Of a DNA stretch of 64,000 bases, positions 21,631 through 31,415 are shown in pieces. Source of the DNA: Tethya wilhelma (lineage: Eukaryota; Porifera; Demospongiae; Tethyida; Tethyidae). The position numbers and the translations under genes are program-made. The notes under the pieces are model-generated. The model did no database searches. It was not told the origin of the DNA and saw nothing but the letters and a program-made list of their open reading frames with translations. The stretch's first letter is position 1, and each line of letters begins with the position of its first letter. The stretch is from positions 953,899 through 1,017,898 of the forward strand of contig CAXIPT010000011.1 in assembly GCA_964030475.1 (NCBI GenBank), in the 5' to 3' direction.

Positions 21631-24600
21631 CCTGACCCATCTCCTAATGTTGAAGCATCACAAGTTGGAGATGGACAAGTTCAAATCACTTGGACTAGAG
21701 CAACTAGTGCTACCGCTGGATACCGTATTAGTTTGACTGGCCAGCCAACTATTATTGATGGTCCCTCATCAACCAGTCTTATAATACCTGGTTTTGTTAC
21801 TGGTACTCTTGAGGTCTCTATTGTGTCTCTTTCTACAGTGAATTCTCTGCTTCTGTATAGTGCTGGGGCAACTGCCAGTGTTGAAGTATTAGGTAATGTT
21901 GACACTGATATTAGATGCCTTGTTTAATGTGTGTTTTGTTTCTGTCTTCCTCTGCATGTGAAGCTCTTCCAACTCCAGTTATCTTGAGTTCCTCTTCAGT
22001 TCTTTCAACATCTCTAAGAGTTGTGTGGTCACTGTCTTCTGGTAGTGGGAATAAGCCTGCCGATGAAATCAACATAACTTACATTCGTACAAGTTGCTCA
22101 TCTCAAGATACAGGTTCTGTGACAGTTGATGGCTCACTACGTACAAGAAATATTGATGGACTTGAAGAGTTCAGCACATACACTGTCACAGTGACAGCGG
22201 TGTATAGGTTTGGAGGTTCTAATCCATCAGTGATGAAAGAAAGTGTTGCAATGAGAATGAATACTCTATCTGCGGGTATGATTTACGATGTTAGCTGGGG
22301 TGTACATGTAACTGACATACTATCATTAAATGTAGCCTCTTCAATCTGTTATAGTATATATTATTTCTCTCTTTGTCTATAGCTCCCTCTAGTGCTCCAT
22401 CAGGTCGTCTCTCTGTACGAAATGTGATGGCTACATCTGTGGGGCTCTCTTGGAATGAATTGCCTTGTCTTGATCAAAATGGTGTCATCACTGGCTACAT
22501 GATTAAGATACGATATGTTGGAGACTCAGAGACCATCACTGACTCATCCCCTGGTTTATCAAGGACTTACACAGTTGAGGGCTTGATTCCTTTCACAGAG
22601 TACTCCTTTTCAGTGGCTGCTGTGAATATTAATGGCACTGGACCATTCTCTGAAGAATCTTCATCCATCAGAACACCAGAGAGCAGTAAGTTTTATAATA
22701 ATTATTATTAATTTTATGCTCATTAACATTCACGATTTCACTATTATATGTTCTGATCTACCCAACCAACCCCACTTCTAGCTCCTGGTGAAGTTGGCTC
22801 ACTGACTCTCACTCCCAAGTTTACATCAGTCAAAGTAACCTGGTCCCCACCTGACAGACCTAATGGGATAATTACACTGTATAATGTCTTGGCTAGCACG
22901 ATAAATTTTGATCTATCTGTCAACATCACAAGCAACTCTACATTGGAGTTCACCATCTCTTCTCTGGAACCTGGAACTAATGTCACCATCACTGTGAGAG
23001 CATTCAATAGGATTGGACCCGGAGAGGCTGTTACTCTGACTGATACCATACTTCAAGAACCTGCAAGTATGAATAGTGCATTTATACTGCACCTATATAA
23101 TTATGCTACTTCAGGTTGACCTATATCTTTAATAATACATGCACTGTCAGTTTACATGTTTTCATGCACCATTAGGACCTGCATCTAACATTCGAGTTGA
23201 GTTAATTAGGACTACATCAGTGAGAGTGACTTGGGAGCCTCTTGACATCCCTGAGATAACAGGATACCGGGTGTACTATTCTCTCTCAGAGAGCAGGAAC
23301 AGACAGAGTGATAGTTTTAAAGAGGTGGAAGGACGAGAAACAAACTCTACAACAATAGAAAGTCTTATCAGTGGTGCAACCTACTCCTTTAGTGTGGTGG
23401 GTGTGGCTAGACTGGAAGGAGAGGAGACTTTGGAAATTGAAGGAGAGAGAGATCCTAATCAAACTACTCTCAGTCCGCCTCCTGACGTCTCAACGTCTTC
23501 TGGTTAGTTCTGTTCAGTTGTTTATTAACACAATTGTGTAAGATAATTCAACCAAACCAGATGAAAGTATAATTATGAATACTGTTATATTAAAAGCCAA
23601 TAAGAGCATTGAAATTAAATCGAACATTGTTATAATTATTACCTAGAGTCACAAGTTGCAACGTGTTGCATGATCACATTTTAAAATCAAGATTATTATG
23701 CATTCTTGCTTTAATACAGTAGCCAATCCTGATCCAACTAGTATTGCTGAGGTTAACATTCCTACTACTGGTTAGTAATGTGTTTGTGTTTGCATGACTG
23801 CATGATTGATTATTATACATGTAGCTGCATGTGCTAATTAAGTCGCAACATAATTTATTGCAAGATGTTGCATGATCAGTCTTAAAATTTAATAATAACT
23901 TTGATCACATTAATAATCATTTTACATAGTAAAATTAATTATAACTCATTCTTGTTCTTTCCTCACACAATACAGTAGCCAGTCCCGATCCAACTAGCAC
24001 TGCTGAGGTTAATATTCCTACTGGTTAGTTAAGTAATGTGTTTGTGTTAGCATGATCTCATTACGCTTGCACGACTGATTGATTATTATAGTTGCATGCA
24101 TATGCCAATTAGTTGCAGCATGTTGCAAGGTATTGTGGTCATGATTTTAACATACTTTCACCAGAAAGCAAACTTTAATTTGTCTACGTTTCGAGAGCTC
24201 TCTGGCTGGCTCTAGATCTCTTCATCAGGTAGAATGTTGCAGAAACGTAGACAAATTAAAGTTTGCTCTCTGGTGAAAATCTGCTAAAGTTGTGACCACA
24301 ATACCAGTGTACCACCGCACGCCAGAACTATGCCCTTCTCACAACAGCTGTTGCAAGGTGTTGCATGATCAGTGTTAAATATTTGATTACATTAATATTT
24401 TACATACTAAATTATAACACACATATTCTTAATTGTTTTATTCGATCTGCACATAATACAGTAGCCAGTCCCGATCCAACTAGTACTGCTGAAGTTCCTA
24501 CTGGTTAGTGATATGTTTGCTTTTAGCATGATCTCATAATTATTATAATAATATAATGCTTACATGACTAATTGATTATTATCTAATTATAGTTGCATGC

Positions 24601-25889
24601 ATGCCAAGTCGCAGCATGTTTGATCACAATATTATTATTATTAATTTTACATATAACATGTTTTTGTTTTATTCCTCACATAATACAGTACTAGCAGCCA
24701 GTCCCGATCCAACTAGTACTGCTGAGCTTAATGTTCCTACTGGTTAGTTTGGTTATTTAAGTATAACGTGTTTGTGTTAATAGGATCTCATGTATGCATG
24801 ACTGAATGGGAATTTTATCATTCTCACATTTTCAAATTGCTTGAATAAATATTGCAACTTGTCATTATCATTATTAATTGTCACATTATAGGTCTGTATA
24901 GTTTATTTTATTGTATACATTCTTGCTTTAATTGTTTCTTAGAGTCACGTACTCCAGTAGTTTGCTCTGATCCAGCTAGTACTGCTGAGGTGCCTACTGC
25001 CATTGGTTAGTTTGGTCATTAACACACTCTCACTATGCATGATCAAATCTTCAATAATAATATTATTTTTCTCTACATTTTGCATCATGTTGATATCATT
25101 CAGAAATAGTTATTGTAAGGTAGTCAATCTAACCTGCTTCAGGTTATATATGCATGTGCATTATTTATGTAGGTCAGTCAATATCCATAGGTCTAGGAGT
25201 GATGGTGGGAGCAGTTGTTTGTGCAGTGATTGCAACTATTGTGATTTACACTGGGGTCTTGTTGATAGTGAAACTAGTGTGTTTGAGAGGAAAACAGAGG
25301 TATAAAGCAAACTCAGGTTTAGAGGAGTTGTTTACGTGGTCATCTTTATAATAAGCAGTGTTCAAGCTAAATTTGGACAACAAGACGATGAAAACGAAGG
25401 CCGTGTTTATGATGTTATTGAGTAAGCGTTAGTTACAGTTATCATTTTTTTATACCTGGTGTATTTTATAAACAGAAATAGTGATCATATTATAACTACA
25501 TACACACACACACACACACACACGTTGCATCGATTGCGTGCCCTCCCACCCCCTCAACAAAAACAAAAACAAAAACAAAAAAAGCATGGAGAAACATATG
25601 CAACTGCATGGTTTGTTTGCCATTGAACCCTGTGACCCTCCACTCATCCCATAACTGACAATTAAAACTTTGTTTGCGAGGCAATGGCAAGAAATGGTGC
25701 ACACACACACACACACACACACAACAAAAACACACACACACACACATTAGACCTACTGATAAAGAGATCCCCCTGAGAGAGTGTGCTGCGTATAGAGATA
25801 TACCGACCAGACAGAGGCCAGAAGATATCAATGTGCAAGAACAGCAGGATACCAAGATTTACGATACCATTAGTATGGACGACATTTAA
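19902..25889 (+). CDS. Ig/FN3 transmembrane receptor, copy D (complete, with mini-exon stalk)
   Basis: Exons: 19902-19974 signal peptide (an in-frame ATG also at 19896), 20114-20455 and 20526-20852 Ig-like, FN3 exons 21629-21892, 21964-22275, 22383-22685, 22782-23066 and 23176-23502, five stalk mini-exons 23720-23770, 23976-24023, 24462-24503, 24689-24742 and 24943-25005, TM 25173-25299, tail 25359-25421 and 25751-25889. The total is 939 residues with no internal stop. Each domain is one exon with phase 1 at both ends. The tail contains GRVYDVIE, CAAYRDI and TKIYDTI, three tyrosines with Ile at +3, suited to SH2 binding once phosphorylated. An NAGNAG acceptor at 25355/25358 may add one Ser. 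A surface recognition or adhesion receptor is the likely role; ligand and pathway are unknown. Confidence 0.88.
21577..21627. repeat. (CA)n microsatellite abutting FN3-1 acceptor of copy D
   Basis: About 50 bases of near-pure CA on the coding strand run into the acceptor acacag at 21628. Confidence 0.95.
23720..25005 (+). repeat. Five tandem stalk mini-exons of receptor D
   Basis: Mini-exons of 51, 48, 42, 54 and 63 bases each encode a variant of VASPDPTSTAEVNIPTG. Each has acceptor acag or ttag and donor gttag, and each is phase 1 on both sides, so any number may be included or skipped without shifting frame. Exon starts are 256, 486, 227 and 254 bases apart. The 486 spacing contains a 228-bp insertion, which restores about 258. 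The flanking introns are similar too, so whole units of about 250 bp were duplicated. Copies A and C lack them. Confidence 0.85.
24132..24349. mobile_element. Insertion with 10-bp target duplication between mini-exons
   Basis: gttgcaaggt occurs at 24122-24131 and again at 24350-24359, flanking a 218-bp insert. Most of the insert is a palindrome: ggtattgtggtca...ttcaccagaaagc at 24129-24168 is matched by the reverse complement of 24265-24305, and 24170-24192 pairs with 24242-24264. It carries no coding sequence. Confidence 0.7.
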
Positions 25890-26338
25890 ATTGTTTTCAA
25901 ACTGGTTATAAGACAACAACAAATTCATTTATACATAGCTATAATGAATGTTGCTTCGTGTGGTTGCATGTGTAAAAGAATTAGTTCTTTTTTTACTGTA
26001 CATGTAAATACATGCATACATACATATTATAATGTGTGTTACTGCATGCATGATACAATAACATTAAACATAACAATACATAACATATTGGTGTCTGTGT
26101 ATGCTTGACTTATTGTGTACAATATAATCACTGCATGAAGCTTCTGCATGGTTTGTAATGATCAACATCAGTATGAAAATGCTGTCATAAATTCTTCAAG
26201 TTGCTAAAGCAACCAATACTGTGAGAAATTATAATTAGACCAGAGAAATTTTCCCATACAATAAAATTATTATTGCAATAGTAATTATTGTGTTCAACAA
26301 TAGTACAATCGCTGATCAATACATTATTCAGTTAGAAT
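25890..26338. other. Intergenic region between convergent receptor D and METTL3
   Basis: 450 A/T-rich bases that must contain the 3' UTRs of both genes. Nothing else is recognised. Confidence 0.55.
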
Positions 26339-27853
26339 CTATACTTTTGGTTGAAAGTTAGAAGGTGGTGACATGGTATCCAATTCACCACGGGGGTATT
26401 TCTTATAAAACGAGGCCTTCACATCAGCATTCACAATCTTAATCCCATCCAACTGGTTCCCAAGTGTAAGCCAATTCGGCTGACAATTGTGCTGCCGTCC
26501 AAACAGCTCAACTTTTCTCGTACCAGGAGAAAGACGCTCAATAACTCCGTAAATTTCGTCCGGTTTGTGACTTGTCGCTCGAACCTCGGCTACGATCACG
26601 TCCGTATCAATCCCCCGATTGACAGTCGGGTTTCCCTTCGCTCCAACCAGACAGTGCTCCTTTCCGTGGTTGATCCAGTGCCCGGTACGCCCTGTCCGAA
26701 TGAGCCTCTGGAGTTGGTTTGTCTTCACCCAAATGAGTTCGTCGACCCGCTCATACCCCCACAGCGTGAGACACTCTCGTCCCAGCTCCATGGCCCGTCC
26801 CGTAACCCACAGAAAGATGTACCCATCGTCCTGAAGTGCGGGGATGTTTAGTTGTCTCATTTCGTCATCGGACATGGTCCCGTACGGAAGTTCCATGTGA
26901 ATATCCCACGGAGGATCAGCCATAATCACCGAAAATTTTCCAAGCACTGAAACGTCAAAGAATCGCATGTCGCACTTTACCCACTGAGCTGGCGTGAGTT
27001 TGCTTCGAGGAAGAGCTATGGATTTTGTCTTTACTGGTTTTGGGAGAGCTTCAGGTTCGTCTATCGAGTCATCAATGGAGTAGTGAACGAATTTGCACGT
27101 CTCCATGTGGAAGCATGTGTTGAGAAATGAACAATCCCCTAAGCTCTCGTCCGTGTGCGATTGGATGATCCTTCTAAAGTGAAGCTTTGCACAGGCCTTG
27201 TTGCTGTTTCGCGCTTTGCGACAATCGTCTTTTGTCTTGTGTAAGCAAAATTCTCGGAGTTGCGATCCGCCGGCACTTTGAAACTTTTCCAAGTTGAGCT
27301 GTTCCATGACACTCTTTGTGTTGAGTAGTTCGAGAACTTCATTTCCCATTTTCTTGCTCTCCATCTCTCGGACAGACTGTACACTCAACAACTGCTCAAT
27401 CTCCTCTTGAATGGAATGAGGTCGTTTAGCCAGGGGCTCCTCTTTTGTCAGTATTCCACAACCTTCAGCTAGTTTACTGAGCTTATCAAGATCTACTGAT
27501 ACGATTATACACTCCAATAAGTTCACGTCACACATTCCTTGACAAGATAGCTTCTCCAGAAGCTCTTTTAGACTGTCTCCGTTTCCTTTTACCCCAGAGA
27601 GCTTGCTAGCTAGTTTTCTCAGCTCAAGAGGGAACTGTATCATTGGGTTGAGCAGTGCTTCCATCACTTTTTTCTCAAGTATGGGGTCAATGGGTTCGAG
27701 ACCGTAAACAACTGGAGATGGTTCGTTGATGTAGGATGGACTGGTAGCACTACCATTTTCTAAGCTTCGTCTCTGTTCTCTTCTCCTCTTTAGCTTCTCT
27801 TTTAACGCTCTGCGTTGTCTTCGCAGCAACTGTATCTCTTCCCAAACACCCAT
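26339..27853 (-). CDS. METTL3: N6-adenosine methyltransferase catalytic subunit METTL3
   Basis: A single 504-residue frame, against about 580 in vertebrates. An N-terminal coiled, basic helix region is followed by two CCCH-type zinc fingers (CLHKTKDDC...C and CSFLNTCFHMETCKFVH, about 203-257) and the MT-A70 methyltransferase domain. The catalytic DPPW motif is at 313-316, preceded by FSVIMA, and WINHGKEHCLVG follows near 393-404. METTL3 with METTL14 transfers methyl from SAM to adenosine in mRNA in the nucleus. The DPPW motif marks this as the catalytic rather than the METTL14 subunit. It is intronless, and its start codon is only 60 bases from the divergent CACNB start, so both share one promoter. 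Confidence 0.95.
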   Translation of the reverse strand: MGVWEEIQLLRRQRRALKEKLKRRREQRRSLENGSATSPSYINEPSPVVYGLEPIDPILEKKVMEALLNPMIQFPLELRKLASKLSGVKGNGDSLKELLEKLSCQGMCDVNLLECIIVSVDLDKLSKLAEGCGILTKEEPLAKRPHSIQEEIEQLLSVQSVREMESKKMGNEVLELLNTKSVMEQLNLEKFQSAGGSQLREFCLHKTKDDCRKARNSNKACAKLHFRRIIQSHTDESLGDCSFLNTCFHMETCKFVHYSIDDSIDEPEALPKPVKTKSIALPRSKLTPAQWVKCDMRFFDVSVLGKFSVIMADPPWDIHMELPYGTMSDDEMRQLNIPALQDDGYIFLWVTGRAMELGRECLTLWGYERVDELIWVKTNQLQRLIRTGRTGHWINHGKEHCLVGAKGNPTVNRGIDTDVIVAEVRATSHKPDEIYGVIERLSPGTRKVELFGRQHNCQPNWLTLGNQLDGIKIVNADVKASFYKKYPRGELDTMSPPSNFQPKV

Positions 27854-27913
27854 GCTTGTCGCTGCGCTTTAATTAGAATACATGGTGGGCATTAAATAGA
27901 GTAAAGACCGAAA
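27854..27913. promoter_or_regulatory. 60-bp bidirectional promoter METTL3/CACNB
   Basis: The start codons of METTL3 (minus, 27853) and CACNB (plus, 27914) face away from each other with 60 bases between. Core promoter and both 5' UTRs must fit here or overlap the coding regions. No TATA box is seen. Confidence 0.6.
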
Positions 27914-29064
27914 ATGACCTCGGCTGGTCTTAGACCGAGTCCTGTGGCTGAAATACGAGCACAGCTAGCACGAGATGAGTCACTGGAAGCTCTAGCCAAA
28001 GCACACGTATGTTCACAGTAAATTTTACAGCATATCTGACTAGATTTCAGCATAATTTTTATAATTTTCATACACTGTAGAATAGTATTTCGTTTTACAT
28101 GCGTACATATCATTCAGCATGAATTTTATTCATGTCATTTGTTTCTTGTAGCCTACTCCTGTTCAGTATTGTCGAAAAGCATTGGTCGACTATCATCCAG
28201 AGCCTTACCACGATACACCACTGTTTCACTACACTGCATCATTCAGCAAGGGAGACTACATACACTTCAAATTGGTACACAGGCAGTCTCATATAGACCT
28301 AGTGTGTATGATATTGTTGTGATGACTGCTTTGATTGTTCCTAATAGCAACACACAGCTGATTGGTGGATCGGTCGTATAGTCGGTCATGAAAGTGGCAT
28401 GGCGTTCATCCCGGGGTAAGTATGAATCAAGGTAGGGTAATGACTGTACTCTTTTTTTTCTTCTTTTGTGAAGGGAGGAAAAATTGCGCTCCATACTAGT
28501 AGAGGAGGAGCAACTGGCCGAAGATCAAGTAAGCTGATAATTTCATAATTTCATTTACACTGTCTCTAGCACAGCATATAGTGGGAAAGTTTTGCAGGGT
28601 TTGATCACGATCCATCTGCGAAGTTTTTCGTAATGTATTATACGTATGGGCTTGCACAGCTCACCTGCAAAAGTTAAACTGCAAAATTGTTTGACTAGAG
28701 ACATCCGTGAAAGTTCGAGACCGCGAAACTTTCCCGCTATACAGTACGTCCTGCCTATTAATCACAATTTTTTATACACCATGTTTTCATGATCTACTAG
28801 CTTGCTAAACAAGGATGAGTGCATACATACTCACTAGCTATTGTCTGTGATGATAGCAGCTGAACTGTACTTAGCTGTCACTTCTTGTACTATGTCGTGT
28901 ATGCACACACACACAAACACACACACACACACACACACACAGTTAGAAGTGTACAAAAGAGCACCCATTATACGACCAGTTGTTCTGATTGGACCATCAA
29001 GCAAATCTTCACAGGTATGTAGCTAAGAGAGAGGCAGAGTCTTTTCAAGATTGCTGAATTTCAA

Positions 29065-29146
<82 letters not shown>

Positions 29147-30306
29147 CTAACAGAACTTCTTCAAAAACCTCTCCTCTCATTCATCAAAGAGCAGTTTGCA
29201 GGACGACTGATTGTCATCAGACCAGACTTCTCTCCTTCAAAAGAGGTGTCTCCTAGACAACGCAAGAAACTTGAAGGAGAGGTAGCAAACGCCGGCGTCT
29301 CTTTGAATCTCATCTTGTTGGATAGCGATGTCAGCTTCCCCGAAGATCTTTCGACAACCAATATCCATCCACTGTTTGTCTACATTGAGGTGGCTAGATT
29401 AAAGGTATTATGCATAAGCCAGTTATAGTGAGGTCATTTTGATGTCATTGGTATAATGTCAATCAGTGATGTCACTATGATGTCATAGGTGTTAGAGAAG
29501 CTGATAAACCAAATGACTGCCAATTCGAAGGAAAGAGCAAGTCAACTTGAAGATGCCTATCATCTATACGAAAACTCGGTAAGTAAAATTTAATAATCAT
29601 GATGTAATGATTACGTAATAGTTTCCCACAAAATTTATTTTAATCAGGAGTAGATTTTAATCCTCATTAGCCATTGAGCTAGACCTTTTTTTTTCTACTC
29701 CTGACATGCAATAGGGAAAAAGGGTCTACCTTGATAGATTGCATAACTAAAGTCCATCTGGTTTGAGAATGCCACGGTAGAAAAAAAAATTGAATAACTC
29801 TCTAAATATTTCAAAATTTCTAGCACCATGCAATGAAAAGGGCTCATTCTCCCCGTTCTTTTGGTAGCTTCCTATGCCTTACCAGTCAAAAGTTAGCCAT
29901 TAATTTTAATTTACCCATAATATTATAAAAGTATTGTATGAATCTCATTATTTCACTTTCGGCAGCATTCTCAACCATGCATGCAGATGGACTTTAGATC
30001 CTTATATATGTAGTCCACATTAATATGATACAATTATTGTGATGTAGTTACAAAGGGATTTCCCCCTCATTTCAATCATCACGTATACAGCACAAGTGTT
30101 CACTGGTTGTCAGTGACAGCAATGTGGAAGATGCATGCCAGACCTTGGAGCTATTTCTGGAGGGGTACTGGGCAGCTACGAGATCTGTCATTTTGACGGA
30201 GACACTCCAAGCCCCTAAACCTCGTCAGCAGAGACTGCCCCTCGCTCAACAGACCACGATTGATGTGTCACATGACCCAATTGATGAACAGGATGAAAAT
30301 GTGTGA
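27914..30306 (+). CDS. CACNB: Voltage-gated calcium channel beta subunit, compact form
   Basis: Exons: 27914-28006, 28152-28274, 28348-28415, 28474-28528, 28943-29014, 29147-29404, 29489-29578 and 30091-30306, phases consistent, 324 residues. The SH3 part is split (YCRKALVDYHPEP ... GDYIHFKL, then ADWWIGRIVGHESGMAFIPG). It is followed by a guanylate-kinase-like fold (RPVVLIGPSSKSS, LLSFIKEQFAGRL, HPLFVYIEVARLKVL) and the family's end signature NVEDACQTLELFLEGYW. This order is the MAGUK-type CACNB core, which binds the alpha1 AID helix through the GK groove and controls channel trafficking and gating. The P-loop is degenerate as in all CACNB. The variable HOOK linker and N- and C-terminal extensions are very short. 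Two acceptors abut (CA)n tracts. AATAAA is at 30486. Confidence 0.9.
28572..28746. mobile_element. MITE with gggaaagttt ends in CACNB intron
   Basis: Left catatagtgggaaagttttg and, in reverse complement, right tactgtatagcgggaaagttt. Related to the element at 33332-33544. Confidence 0.6.
29071..29145. repeat. (TC)n(AC)n compound microsatellite before CACNB acceptor
   Basis: About 36 bases of TC followed by about 40 of AC end at the acceptor acacag (29146). Confidence 0.95.
29644..29704. repeat. Small foldback in CACNB intron
   Basis: tcaggagtaga at 29644-29654 pairs exactly with tctactcctga at 29694-29704. Confidence 0.6.
29747..29997. mobile_element. MITE with ctaaagtccatctg ends in CACNB intron
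   Basis: ctaaagtccatctg at 29747-29760 and its exact reverse complement at 29984-29997. The TIR continues imperfectly (gtttgagaatgcc versus ggcagcattctcaa). About 45045-45060 carries the same end, and 44830-45060 carries the same interior (gctcattctccccgttct, aaaagttagc), so there are two copies in the window. Confidence 0.75.
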
Positions 30307-31415
30307 TGTATTATTTCAGAAAATCATTTGATTGGGACTATTGTTTTTTATTTTTAATATCATATGCTTTCTGTAAGTTTTAAACCATCATTAATATTTC
30401 AGTTAATCAGCAATGTATTATATAAATGCTATAATTATATAATAATTATTTTTATAACACAAAATAATTTAATGACTGTGCAGAAAATAAAATTTTGCCA
30501 TGTGCAATATGCCATGTGGTATATACGTACAATCATATTATAAGCAAAGTTTTTGTCCGTGTGTGTGTGTGTGTGTAACGGAGGGTCACCGGAAGTGATG
30601 CGACCTCAAGCCAAAACGCTACTTTTTCTTTGGACTGTGAAAAATGCAAGCTATAAAAAGTGTGCCTAGAGAACTAGCTTAAATAGTACTAGCCTAGGAT
30701 AGAATCACAGGCGCTACAAGTAAGGCTAACTTTTTTTGAGATCGCTGACAAGGCTTACCAGTGGCGTATGTATCCGACGAAGAAGCGTGATAGAGAAGCC
30801 AATCTTTCACAAAAGAAGCATAGCGAGGGGAGAACTTTCGCTTCTAGGAGTCTGCTTCTCTGTCGCTGTACACGAATCACAGCTAGCCAGATATTAAACG
30901 AGTTTCTTTGCCAGCTGATTACAAAAATGGCGGAAGTCGGAAAAGGGTCGTTTGTGACGTCACGTAGTGAGGTAAATTGCTGAGCTGGCCAAAGCAAAGT
31001 AGCACCATATAGCACTGACTAAGCAGTGCATACATGCAGCATTGATTCCCTTTGTGTATGTTTATAGGATCAGTTACTATAACTCAAACAATAGTAGCTA
31101 AGATAAATTGATGAGAAAAGCTATTCATTGTGTATACCGGTATAATATAGGCTTGCAGTTGGCTTAGAACAACCTTTGCAGTTGAAGCAACACACAACAA
31201 TCACATCAATACTGGCATAAGCAATTGGAAACTCCAAACAAGGAGTGGGCGAGCGAAGCGAGCCCTACTCCTTGTATGTTATAATAATATTATTTAACTT
31301 GAAATAATTTACTATCAATGACATAATTATAACATTATAGGTAGGGATTTCCCCAACTAACCTGTAAAATAATCATTGTATAAGTTAATGATGTAATAGT
31401 GACATCATCATGCAA
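30307..31415. other. Intergenic region between CACNB and the ABCA 3' end
   Basis: It contains a short (GT)n at about 30559, tgacgtcacg (a CRE-like palindrome) at about 30956-30965, and a foldback caaggagtgggc...ctactccttg at 31239-31274 that has a relative at 46083-46119. A small frame starting at ATG 30927 and ending in GAG before gtaaat could be a first exon, but no partner is found. No gene is supported. Confidence 0.5.

Noticed and set aside
23720..24742. CRISPR-like array of regularly spaced repeats
   Set aside because: The repeats are splice-flanked, in-frame mini-exons in a eukaryotic gene with similar rather than unique spacers.
13345..25889. Classical ITIM or ITAM annotation of receptor tails
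   Set aside because: The -2 position is not I/V/L/S and tyrosine spacing exceeds the 6-12 residue ITAM window; described as YxxI/L motifs instead.
25450..25928. Minus-strand frames of VCVCV type opposite the receptor D tail
   Set aside because: Shadow of CA repeats and of the real plus-strand last exon.
30768..31015. Overlapping small frames near tgacgtcacg and a possible first exon at 30927
   Set aside because: No downstream exon on the plus strand before the ABCA 3' end; coding status not supported.
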